This document shows, one piece after another, positions 26,662 to 36,532 of a stretch of 64,000 nucleotides of DNA. The notes beneath the pieces are model-generated. The model was not told the origin of the DNA. It searched no databases and saw nothing but the letters and a program-made list of their open reading frames with translations. The DNA comes from Alphaproteobacteria bacterium (GTDB lineage: Bacteria > Pseudomonadota > Alphaproteobacteria > Rhizobiales > Hyphomicrobiaceae). The stretch is taken from the NCBI GenBank assembly GCA_019137195.1, contig JAGVSR010000147.1, positions 18,957 through 82,956 of the forward strand, given 5' to 3'. The stretch's first letter is position 1. Each line of letters opens with the position of its first letter. The translations under genes and the position numbers were made by a program.

Positions 26662-27213
26662 TCACAAGAACTCGTGCGCCTTGAAGAGCGGTGCGAACGG
26701 GATGCCGGCCTCGCGATAAAGGTCCTCTGCACCATCCTCGCGATCGACGATCGAGATGACGAGTGTGATCTTCGCCCCAGCGGCCTCAAGAGCGCGAACC
26801 GCCTGCATCGCCGACTGGCCCGTGGTCGTCACGTCCTCGACGATGACGACGCTCTGGCCCGTGACGTCCGACACGCCGTCGATCAGTTTCTTCGTGCCGT
26901 GGTCCTTGACCGCCTTGCGAACAAAGAAGCCCGGAATCGGCCGTCCCGCAGCCCGGCTCTTGATCGACACCGGGCTGATGAGCGGCACCGCGCCCATCTC
27001 GAGCCCGCCCACGAGATCGCACGGCACACCCGCGAGCCGCGCAAAGATGAGGTCGCTCATGAGGTCGGCGCCCTCCGGGTCGAACATCGACGGCTTCATG
27101 TCGAAGTAGAACGAGCTCTTCTTGCCCGAGGCGAGCGTGATGTCGCCGCGAAAGAAGGAACGCCTGGCGATGATCTCGCGCAGCCGGTCGCGCTTGCTAT
27201 CGTTGCCCGTCAT
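26662..27213 (-). CDS. pyrE: Orotate phosphoribosyltransferase
   Basis: PyrE joins orotate to PRPP to form OMP in pyrimidine synthesis. The 183-residue protein has the type I phosphoribosyltransferase fold with the PRPP-binding motif SVVIVEDVTTTGQSAMQAVRAL. The substrate loop region GFFVRKAVKDHGTKKLIDG and the N-terminal ITLASGKKSSFYFDMKPSMFDPEG are also present. It converges on rppH and lies downstream of the atp operon, separated from atpC by 247 bases that contain degenerate palindromic repeats. Confidence 0.95.
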   Translation of the reverse strand: MTGNDSKRDRLREIIARRSFFRGDITLASGKKSSFYFDMKPSMFDPEGADLMSDLIFARLAGVPCDLVGGLEMGAVPLISPVSIKSRAAGRPIPGFFVRKAVKDHGTKKLIDGVSDVTGQSVVIVEDVTTTGQSAMQAVRALEAAGAKITLVISIVDREDGAEDLYREAGIPFAPLFKAHEFL

Positions 27214-27239
27214 GGCTCCCCCTGATGCGAACGTCTGGC

Positions 27240-27370
27240 CGGGCCGCCACGCCCGTTCCCTCTCCCAAGGTCGCGAGGGAATTCAAGCGGCGCCTGCAGT
27301 CAGACCAGCTCGCTCGTGTAGATGGCACCGGTCGGGTTCCCTCTCCGATGCAGCGAAGGTGAGGGGGCAC
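27240..27370. repeat. Degenerate palindromic intergenic repeats between pyrE and atpC
   Basis: Two short inverted motifs occur here: one of the form TTCCCTC/GAGGGAA, and CCCTCTCC with GGTGAGGGGG near 27340-27367. Their CCCTC/GGTGAGGGG content resembles the stronger hairpin repeat between atpG and atpA, so they probably belong to the same intergenic repeat family. Confidence 0.45.
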
Positions 27371-27460
27371 GCAGTCGAAGTAAAGCGCTCGCTCCGCGAA
27401 ACGCACGGATAACTCGCCCCGACGCAAGCCTGTTGGGCTCGGTGCAGCAGCAGTCTGCCG

Positions 27461-27859
27461 TTACGCCGCCTTGCCGCCAAGCGCGCGGAGCTGCTCGACC
27501 GCGGACGCCGCCATCAGCATGGCCTCGTCATCCTTGGCATCGGCGAGCTCGGCCTCGGCTGTCCTGAGCTCCTCGGCCACACGCGCCGCATCCAGCTCGC
27601 CCGCCTCGTAAGCCTTCTCGGCAAGCACGGTCACACGCTCCGCGTCGATCTCGGCGAAGCCGGACTTGACGAAGATCTTCTTCGACGCCCCGCCGATCGC
27701 GACCTCGATCATACCCGGGCGCAGCGTCGTCACCACCGGCGCATGACCGGCAAAGATCGTCATCTGTCCCTCGGAGCCCGGCAGAACGGCCTGCTCTGCA
27801 TCGCCGGAGATAAGGATCCGCTCGGGGCTCACCAGCTCGAACTTGAACGTGCCTGCCAT
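27461..27859 (-). CDS. atpC: ATP synthase F1 epsilon subunit
   Basis: Epsilon is part of the central stalk and can inhibit ATP hydrolysis. The 132-residue protein has the N-terminal beta-sandwich (FKFELVSPERILISGDAEQAVLPGSEGQMTIFAGHAPVVTTLRPGMIEV) and a C-terminal helical hairpin (AARVAEELRTAEAELADAKDD). It is the last gene of the F1 operon, 66 bases after the small CxxC protein gene inserted behind atpD. Confidence 0.96.
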   Translation of the reverse strand: MAGTFKFELVSPERILISGDAEQAVLPGSEGQMTIFAGHAPVVTTLRPGMIEVAIGGASKKIFVKSGFAEIDAERVTVLAEKAYEAGELDAARVAEELRTAEAELADAKDDEAMLMAASAVEQLRALGGKAA

Positions 27860-27925
27860 CTTGCTCGCGTCCTGAGTGCTCGTTTCGTGAAGTCGGGCAT
27901 GGACCGGGGACCGGCCTGCTGGAGT

Positions 27926-28159
27926 TTACTCTTCGTCGTCGCCGATCACCGCCGCAACCGCCTCCGGCGACTGCACCTGGGTCCCGCAGAAGGGGCAGTA
28001 GAACAGCGGATGCTCGACCATCCCGGGCTCGTCCTCGTCGTCGACGAGGCCGATCGCGATGTAGACGATATCGTCGTCCTCGCCCTTGGCGATGAGCGGC
28101 TCGAAGGCGCCCCCCGCCATGGCTTCCTTCAAGGCATCGCAGCAAGGCTTGAACGGCAT
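27926..28159 (-). CDS. Small CxxC zinc-ribbon-like protein inside the atp operon
   Basis: I do not recognise this 77-residue family. It starts MPFKPCCDALKEAM with an adjacent cysteine pair at residues 6-7, has a CPFCG motif at 55-58, and is acidic (EDDD, VDDEDEPG, GDDEE). Four cysteines in two pairs suggest a small zinc ribbon, and the patterned hydrophobic strands between them (IVYIAIGLV) suggest a folded domain. It lies between atpD (67 bases upstream) and atpC (66 bases downstream) on the same strand, so it is almost certainly cotranscribed with F1 subunits. The ATG at 28159 was preferred over a frame extending 20 codons further upstream. A role in ATP synthase assembly or regulation is possible but only by position. 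Confidence 0.75.
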   Translation of the reverse strand: MPFKPCCDALKEAMAGGAFEPLIAKGEDDDIVYIAIGLVDDEDEPGMVEHPLFYCPFCGTQVQSPEAVAAVIGDDEE

Positions 28160-28226
28160 GTGAGCGTCTCCCGCTGGATGCAGAGAAGGTTGCGCGGCCG
28201 GCCTTGCGAGGCCGGCCACGTGAATC

Positions 28227-30686
<2,460 letters not shown>

Positions 30687-30689
30687 CTA

Positions 30690-30808
30690 GTCCCCTCTCC
30701 CCGCTTACGGGAAGAGGGCTAGGGTGAGGGGCAGCCGCACGGGCCGGTGCCAGCCGCTGCCCCTCACCCCGACCCTCACCCCATCGCGAAGTGCGATGGG
30801 GTGAGGGG
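30690..30808. repeat. Hairpin-rich palindromic repeat between atpA and atpG
   Basis: Three successive inverted repeats fill this gap: an imperfect stem around 30693-30718; a perfect 14-base stem (GGGTGAGGGGCAGC, 30722-30735, with its complement at 30756-30769); and a perfect 15-base stem (CCCTCACCCCATCGC, 30773-30787, with its complement at 30793-30807, loop GAAGT). The arms share GGTGAGGGG/CCCCTCACC, so they are related units. Related degenerate copies lie near 27240 and 60091. The position inside an operon suggests an effect on mRNA stability or stoichiometry. Confidence 0.85.
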
Positions 30809-30816
30809 GAGATTGA

Positions 30817-32346
30817 TTAAGCCGCAAAGCCCTTGGCGAATTTGTCGAGGAACTCCACGAGCTTCTTCTCGGTATCGGCCGAAAGCGCCTTCTCGGCTGC
30901 AACCGACGACAGGATCAACTTCTCGTCGCGTAGCGCCGTCAAGAGGCTCTGCTCGAACTTGCCGACCGCATTGACGGCGAGCGGATCGAGGTAGCCGCGG
31001 GTGCCGGCGAAGATCACCGCCACCTGCTCTTCCATCTTGAGAGGCGAGAACTGCGGTTGCTTCAGGAGCTCGGTGAGCCGCGCGCCGCGGGCCAGGAGCT
31101 TCTGCGTGGCGGCATCGAGGTCCGAGCCGAACTGCGCGAAGGCCGCCATCTCGCGGTACTGGGCGAGCTCGCCCTTGATCTTGCCGGCGACCTGCTTCAT
31201 CGCCTTCGTCTGCGCCGACGAGCCGACGCGTGACACCGAGAGGCCGACGTTAACCGCCGGACGGATGCCCTGATAGAAAAGGTCCGTCTCGAGGAAGATC
31301 TGGCCGTCGGTGATCGAGATGACGTTCGTGGGAATGTAGGCCGACACGTCGTTGGCCTGCGTCTCGATGACGGGGAGGGCGGTGAGCGACCCCTTGCCAG
31401 CCGCATCGCCGAGCTTCGCGGCGCGCTCCAAGAGGCGAGAGTGGAGATAGAACACGTCGCCCGGATAGGCCTCGCGCCCGGGCGGGCGGCGGAGCAGCAG
31501 CGACATCTGGCGGTAGGCGACGGCCTGCTTGGAGAGGTCGTCGTAAGCGATCACGGCATGCATGCCGTTGTCGCGGAAATACTCGCCCATGGTGCAGCCG
31601 GTGAACGGCGCGAGGTACTGCATCGGTGCCGGATCGGAGGCGGTGGCAGCGACCACGATCGAGTACTGCAGCGCGCCGCGCTCCTCGAGCACCTTCACGA
31701 ACTGCGCGACCGTCGAGCGCTTCTGGCCGATGGCGACGTACACGCAATAGAGCTTGGCGCTCTCGTCATTGCCTGCGTTGATCGACTTTTGATTGAGGAT
31801 GGTATCGAGAATGACCGCCGTCTTGCCGGTCTGGCGGTCGCCGATGATGAGCTCACGCTGGCCGCGGCCGATGGGGATCAGGGCGTCGACGGCCTTGAGG
31901 CCGGTTGCCATCGGCTCATGCACCGACTTCCTGGGCAGGATGCCCGGCGCCTTGACGTCGACGCGCATCTTCTTGTCCGACTTGATCGGACCCTTGCCGT
32001 CGATCGGGTTGCCGAGCCCGTCGACCACGCGGCCGAGCAGGCCTTTGCCGACCGGAACCTCGACGATGGCGCCCGTACGCTTGACGGTGTCGCCTTCCTT
32101 GATGCCGCGGTCGTCGCCGAAGATGACGACGCCGACGTTGTCGGCTTCGAGGTTCAACGCCATGCCGCGAATGCCGCCTGGGAACTCGACCATCTCGCCG
32201 GCCTGCACGTTGTCGAGGCCGTACACGCGGGCAATACCGTCACCGACGGTCAACACCTGGCCGATCTCGGAGACCTGCGCCTCCTTACCGAAATTCTTGA
32301 TCTGATCCTTCAGGATCGAGGAGATCTCTGCGGCCCGGATTTCCAT
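30817..32346 (-). CDS. atpA: ATP synthase F1 alpha subunit
   Basis: Alpha alternates with beta in the F1 hexamer and binds nucleotide non-catalytically. The 509-residue protein shows [19 protein letters not shown] at the start, the P-loop [22 protein letters not shown] and [20 protein letters not shown]. The [45 protein letters not shown] stretch and the C-terminal helical domain complete the fold. It follows atpH by 129 bases. Length and motifs are normal. Confidence 0.98.
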   Translation of the reverse strand: MEIRAAEISSILKDQIKNFGKEAQVSEIGQVLTVGDGIARVYGLDNVQAGEMVEFPGGIRGMALNLEADNVGVVIFGDDRGIKEGDTVKRTGAIVEVPVGKGLLGRVVDGLGNPIDGKGPIKSDKKMRVDVKAPGILPRKSVHEPMATGLKAVDALIPIGRGQRELIIGDRQTGKTAVILDTILNQKSINAGNDESAKLYCVYVAIGQKRSTVAQFVKVLEERGALQYSIVVAATASDPAPMQYLAPFTGCTMGEYFRDNGMHAVIAYDDLSKQAVAYRQMSLLLRRPPGREAYPGDVFYLHSRLLERAAKLGDAAGKGSLTALPVIETQANDVSAYIPTNVISITDGQIFLETDLFYQGIRPAVNVGLSVSRVGSSAQTKAMKQVAGKIKGELAQYREMAAFAQFGSDLDAATQKLLARGARLTELLKQPQFSPLKMEEQVAVIFAGTRGYLDPLAVNAVGKFEQSLLTALRDEKLILSSVAAEKALSADTEKKLVEFLDKFAKGFAA

Positions 32347-32475
32347 TTCCTGCCCTCTTGGCTCTAGCGTTTAATCCTGGAGCGCCCGGACCCGTTGGCC
32401 TCGAAGCACTCGTCGTCTCTCATGCGAGAACCCGGTCGCCTCGTGCGAGGCGGCCGGGCTCGAAATCGGTTTATC

Positions 32476-33030
32476 TCAGCCCTTCAAGGCCACCTTCATG
32501 GCCCCGAGCTTCGTCTTGAGCGAGTTGTCGATCATGCGGCTGCCGAGCTTGACGACGAGGCCGCCGAGCAGCGACGGATCGACCTTGACCGCGAGCGACA
32601 CATCTTTGCCGGCCTCGCCCTTCAGCATGTCCTTCAGTGCCTGCGACTGCGCGTCCGTGAGCGGATGTGCGGTCGCCACCTCGGCCGTCACCTCGCCGCG
32701 CGCCTTGGCGGCGATTGCGCGGTAGGCCTTGATCATGTCGCCGACGGCGAACAAGCGCCGGTTGGACGCGATGAGCTTCATGAAGTTGGTGACGAGCGGC
32801 CCGGTGCCGACCTTGCCCAGCAGCACGGTGAGCGCCTGTGTCTGCTCGGCCGCGGGGATGACCGGGCTTCTGACCATGCGCCTGAGGTCAGCACTCTCGT
32901 CGATGAGGGCCTGCACCTTGCCGAGATCGGCCTCGACCTCGGTCGTCTGCTTCTGCTCGGTTGCCAGCTCGAAGAGTGCGGAGGCATATCGGCCCGCAAC
33001 GCCAGCCATCAGTGGTTCGTTTGTCGCCAC
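32476..33030 (-). CDS. atpH: ATP synthase F1 delta subunit
   Basis: Delta links F1 to the peripheral stalk. The 184-residue protein has the helical N-domain (AGVAGRYASALFELATEQKQTTEVEADLGKVQALID) and the C-terminal VTAEVATAHPLTDAQSQALKDMLKGEAGKDVSLAVKVDPSLLGGLVVKLGSRMIDNSLKTKL, the standard OSCP/delta pattern. It is the first gene of the operon atpH-A-G-D-(CxxC)-C. The F0 genes are not nearby, as usual in alphaproteobacteria. Confidence 0.96.
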   Translation of the reverse strand: MATNEPLMAGVAGRYASALFELATEQKQTTEVEADLGKVQALIDESADLRRMVRSPVIPAAEQTQALTVLLGKVGTGPLVTNFMKLIASNRRLFAVGDMIKAYRAIAAKARGEVTAEVATAHPLTDAQSQALKDMLKGEAGKDVSLAVKVDPSLLGGLVVKLGSRMIDNSLKTKLGAMKVALKG

Positions 33031-33363
33031 GATAAAATCCGTTTCAGCAGAGAGAGTTGCGGCTTTTTGGAAGGACGTGCCTAAACCCGGCTGGAACCGG
33101 TCCGGTGCCGCGCACGAGATCGCGCGCGCTCCACCGGCAGAGCCCCCTCCCTAAAACCGGCGGTTCTGTATCACGGTGCCCTGAGCGCAGCAACCCAGGG
33201 TTCCCGGCCGATTTGACGCATTGGCACGGTCGGGCTTAGCCGCCATGGGCCCGTGCGAGCATGGCCGGCAGGAAATGGCCACCGGTCTGAGACGGCGACC
33301 ATGGAAGCGAGCGTACGAAGCCCGTGACATTCGGCGATTGATCGCCGTCACGCATAGCCCCAC
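33031..33363. other. Upstream region of the atp operon
   Basis: These 333 bases lie between the PilZ stop and atpH and should contain the atp operon promoter. In many alphaproteobacteria priA lies upstream of atpH, but no such gene is present. I see no coding frame with a recognisable product and no convincing -35/-10 pair. Confidence 0.5.
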
Positions 33364-34077
33364 CTATCGCGACCGTCGGCTCGGCGCCCGAGACCTGCCC
33401 TCCGCGTCGGCGGCCATGTCTCGACCCGCCGGATGCGCATCGTCCGCATCGCTGCCGATCTCGGCGAGCCAGTAAAAGCCCTGCTTGCGGCAGGCTCGCT
33501 CGAGCATGCGGCTAGGCCTCGAAATCGGCCGCGCCCCGGCAGTTGCACCGGCCATCGACGCCTCTGGCGCGCTGCCAGTCGCCGGCTCTTGAGGCTCCGC
33601 CTCGCTCATCTCGATGAGACGCGCGATATCGGCGACCGGCTCCACGAACTCGACGCCCGCACGGGTCGCGCGCGTCCAGCGCACCCGGGCCTCGATCCGC
33701 GTGCCATCCCGCATCACGAGCGCGACCGGCTGGTCACGGACGAAGTCGTCCACCCCCATGATCAGGGCGCCGAACTTGGAGACGTCGCCGATCGTCACGT
33801 CGCGGTTGGGGCGGCCCTCGGCGACGATCTGAGCCGCAAGTCTCACCCGAGTACGGATGGCAAGCCGCAGCAGCCGCACCGCCGGATGATGTGTCAGCCG
33901 GTGCCGCGCCTCGCGAGCAATCACGCTGACGAGGAGGCCCCTTTCAGCCGCCGCAACGCTAGTGCCGTCTGCCGCTCTCGCGGGACGGACATAGGCCGCC
34001 TGCTCCGGGCTGTCAGCGATCTGGGGCTGCTCCGGCTGTCTCGCTGGCCTGCGCATGACAATAATCTCTCGTTGCAC
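33364..34077 (-). CDS. PilZ-domain protein
   Basis: The 237-residue protein has a PilZ-like domain in its middle: DVTIGDVSKFGALIMGVDDFVRDQPVALVMRDGTRIEARVRWTRATRAGVEFVEPV. The DVSKFGALI segment fits the D/NxSxxG motif, and the IEARVRWTRATRAGVEFV segment fits the usual second half of the domain. A basic segment (REARHRLTHHPAVRLLRLAIRTRVRL) precedes it, where the RxxxR motif would be expected. The flanks are low complexity. It may bind cyclic di-GMP. The start could be the ATG at 34077 or one seven codons later; the upstream gap to rpmB is 342 bases and the two genes are divergent. Confidence 0.72.
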   Translation of the reverse strand: MQREIIVMRRPARQPEQPQIADSPEQAAYVRPARAADGTSVAAAERGLLVSVIAREARHRLTHHPAVRLLRLAIRTRVRLAAQIVAEGRPNRDVTIGDVSKFGALIMGVDDFVRDQPVALVMRDGTRIEARVRWTRATRAGVEFVEPVADIARLIEMSEAEPQEPATGSAPEASMAGATAGARPISRPSRMLERACRKQGFYWLAEIGSDADDAHPAGRDMAADAEGRSRAPSRRSR

Positions 34078-34256
34078 AAACGACAGATAAGCAACCTAAC
34101 GTAGCATTCCTTAAGCTTTCCTGCCTCATCACCGCGAAACTTGGCAGAATTCCTGGCGATTATCGCTGCGAGGACGTGACCGGCACAAGGTCCTTCGAGA
34201 GGCGAGACGCCGGCCCGAGAGCGGCAATCGTTCGCTCCTTCGAGCCAAGCCCCGCC

Positions 34257-34285
34257 TTGACGGCGGCCTGCCTCGCAAGTATGAG
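34257..34285 (+). promoter_or_regulatory. rpmB: Candidate promoter upstream of rpmB
   Basis: TTGACG (34257-34262), a 17-base spacer and TATGAG (34280-34285) form a housekeeping-type promoter about 135 bases upstream of the rpmB start. It lies within the 342-base gap (34078-34419) between the divergent PilZ and rpmB genes, where I find no gene. Confidence 0.45.
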
Positions 34286-34419
34286 GAGCCACAAAGTCCC
34301 GCTGCGGGCCTCGCGGCGGGGCTATCCATTTCCGCCGATCGGTTCTTCAACCGGTTGGACAATCACAACAAATTCCGCAATGCCACGTACGGTTGGCGGC
34401 GGCGAAGGAGCCAAGTGCC

Positions 34420-34716
34420 ATGACCAGGCGCTGCGAGTTGACGGGCAAGCTGCCGCTTTCGGGCCAGCTGAGAAGCCATGCCGAGAATAAGACCAAGCGC
34501 AAGTTCCGCCCGAACCTCGTCAACGTGACCCTGATGAGCGAAGCGCTGAACAAGAGCGTCCGCCTCCGCATCAGCGCCCACGCCCTGAAGTCGGTCGAGC
34601 ACCGCGGCGGTCTCGACGCCTTCCTTCTGAAGGCCCGCGACGAGGAGCTGTCGCCCGGCTGCCTCAAGCTGAAGCGCGACCTCGTGAAGTCGAGGAAGGC
34701 AGCGGCGGCCGCCTGA
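34420..34716 (+). CDS. rpmB: 50S ribosomal protein L28
   Basis: The 98-residue protein begins [16 protein letters not shown] and contains [54 protein letters not shown], the full L28 signature of alphaproteobacteria. The ATG at 34420 is preceded by GAAGGAG; a longer in-frame start at 34393 is less likely. The gene stands alone with its own candidate promoter and terminator. Confidence 0.96.
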   Translation: MTRRCELTGKLPLSGQLRSHAENKTKRKFRPNLVNVTLMSEALNKSVRLRISAHALKSVEHRGGLDAFLLKARDEELSPGCLKLKRDLVKSRKAAAAA

Positions 34717-34752
34717 TCGGCAGCCAGCCCGCAAATCCATGAAATTCAGCGC

Positions 34753-34784
34753 AAATGCGGGCCTCACGGCCCGCATTTCGTTTG
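34753..34784 (+). terminator. Terminator downstream of rpmB
   Basis: AAATGCGGGCC (34753-34763), loop TCAC, and GGCCCGCATTT (34768-34778) form a perfect 11-base stem followed by CGTTTG. It lies 36 bases after the rpmB stop and just before the convergent small secreted protein gene, which it may also serve. Confidence 0.82.
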
Positions 34785-34794
34785 TTGGCGGCGA

Positions 34795-35097
34795 CTACTT
34801 CTTGTCGCCTGCCGGCTCGCCTTCGGCGGGCGGCTCCTTGGCTGGCATGGGGGCAGCCGGGGCCGAGGCCGCGGCGTCGGGCGCGGCTTCGGTCGCAAGA
34901 CCGCGCGTCTGGCCCTGATCACCTCCGACGGCTCCGTGGCCCGGCAGTCCGCCCGGCTCGCTTTCGCTGCCGCAGGCCGAGGGTACCCACTCGCAAAGCC
35001 ATGACTTCTCGGCTGCCACCGCCGCACCCGGCGAGAAGCCCCCGAGCACGCCCGTGACCGCAACGAGGGCACCAGCGCTGATGTTTCGCGTTCTCAT
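34795..35097 (-). CDS. Small secreted hypothetical protein
   Basis: The 100-residue product has a signal peptide (MRTRNISAGALVAVTGVLGGFSPGAAVAA, cleavage likely after AVAA) followed by a short segment with two cysteines (EKSWLCEWVPSACGSESE) and an Ala/Pro/Glu-rich low-complexity tail. I do not recognise a family. The ATG at 35097 lies 14 bases after the stop of the CHASE2 gene, so the two are likely cotranscribed. The two cysteines in the mature protein could form a disulfide. Function unknown. Confidence 0.65.
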   Translation of the reverse strand: MRTRNISAGALVAVTGVLGGFSPGAAVAAEKSWLCEWVPSACGSESEPGGLPGHGAVGGDQGQTRGLATEAAPDAAASAPAAPMPAKEPPAEGEPAGDKK

Positions 35098-35111
35098 GTC
35101 GTGAGCCCCTC

Positions 35112-36299
35112 CTAGAGAGCCGATTGCCTCTGCATGACGAGAATATGGGCCATCCGTCCCGCCGTGGCGCCGAGGAACCAGGCGACCAGCAGCAGCGAGA
35201 ACGGTAGGATAGTCCTCAAACCGGCAAACACCAAGGCATCGGCCGCGATGAGGACCCCCGTGGCCGCCGTCCACCCTACGAGGCTGGCGTGCCGAACACC
35301 GAACAGCCAGCCGAGAAGCGCTGCAATCACGGCAACCCCGACGATCAATTGGCTGACCTGGCTCGTACCGAGCTCGTGAAGCGTGCGCCCGTCGATCCGT
35401 TGCGCGACGTCCTGCGCGTGAACGAAAACGCCCGGCCCCGCCTCTTTGCCCTTACCGGACATGGGAGTCGCGTGGCGGTCGAGATAGGCGAAATCGCCGC
35501 CGATCAGTACCGCTTTGCCCTTGAGCCTCTGGACATCGCCCCGCTTCACCGCCTCCTCGTGCGCCGCCGTGCCGTCGATGAGCGCCTCTGCCGCGAGCGT
35601 CAGAAATGGAGACTGGCCCCCGGCAGGCGCCTTCAGCCAGGCGATCGGCGCCTCGATACCGGTGCTGTCGGTGCCAGCAGCCGCTGCCAGCAGCGCCGCG
35701 AAGCTCGACGAGAAGCGCGAGCCTTCGGCCGGCCCGGCGCGAAATCGGACGATCCCATCCGGCTCGGTCCGCAGGTTGATGTAGCCGGCCGGGCGGTTGG
35801 CCTCACGAATAAACTCGTCCTGAATCGCGCGCTGCCCCTCCGACAGTCGCCCGCGCTCGTCGAGCGCTCCCAGCACGACCTTGGTGCCCACGTCGCGAAG
35901 GGCAGCCTTCAGCGCATCGTCCTTCTCGGGCTCGGTCCTGCGGCTGAAATAAAAGTCGAGCCCCACGCTCTTGGCGCCGACGGCATCGAGGGCGCGGACG
36001 ATCTTGGCGATGAGACCGCGATCCGGCGGCAGCAAATAGGGATAGCCCTCGAGCGTGGTCTCGCTGACCAGCACGACCGCGACCGATGGGTGCGCATCGG
36101 ACGCGACATCCGAGAATGCCTTCGTGCGCCAGTCGGCCGTCTGGTGCTCGAACCGCATCAGGAACGGCGCCCATCCGGGCGCCAGCAGGAGCGCCAGAAG
36201 TCCGCACACCGAGCCCGCGAGCATGAGTGCCGGCAGGCGGCGCATGAGGAACGATGGCATGAGCTTTGGCTCCGGGTCCGATTGATTACGGCCGGACAT
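35112..36299 (-). CDS. CHASE2-domain sensor protein without output domain
   Basis: The 395-residue protein has one N-terminal membrane helix (about residues 22-47) and an extracytoplasmic CHASE2 domain (about 50-305, including DWRTKAFSDVASDAHPSVAVVLVSETTL, GLDFYFSRRTEP and LIGGDFAYLDRHATPMS). Three C-terminal helices (about 318-385) and a short tail follow. CHASE2 normally precedes a cyclase, kinase or similar output domain; none follows here, so it may signal through a partner or act as a membrane receptor only. It is followed after 14 bases by a small secreted protein gene. Confidence 0.85.
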   Translation of the reverse strand: MSGRNQSDPEPKLMPSFLMRRLPALMLAGSVCGLLALLLAPGWAPFLMRFEHQTADWRTKAFSDVASDAHPSVAVVLVSETTLEGYPYLLPPDRGLIAKIVRALDAVGAKSVGLDFYFSRRTEPEKDDALKAALRDVGTKVVLGALDERGRLSEGQRAIQDEFIREANRPAGYINLRTEPDGIVRFRAGPAEGSRFSSSFAALLAAAAGTDSTGIEAPIAWLKAPAGGQSPFLTLAAEALIDGTAAHEEAVKRGDVQRLKGKAVLIGGDFAYLDRHATPMSGKGKEAGPGVFVHAQDVAQRIDGRTLHELGTSQVSQLIVGVAVIAALLGWLFGVRHASLVGWTAATGVLIAADALVFAGLRTILPFSLLLVAWFLGATAGRMAHILVMQRQSAL

Positions 36300-36532
36300 G
36301 CTAGAGCCTGGAAAGGGAGTAGGGAATGGGGACTAGGCACGAGTGTCCCGATCGCGACGCTCCTCAAATTCCTCGCCACGCTCGGATCGAGAGTCGCGGT
36401 CGTAAGGACACGAGCAAGCCGTTGATCTAGTGTGGCTCAGATACTGAAGTCCGCTCGAGAACCCCGCCACGGGAATGAAGCGGACGTCAGAGCCCGCCCA
36501 CGAGGAGCGCGGCGCTTGGCAACTCCTGCTCC

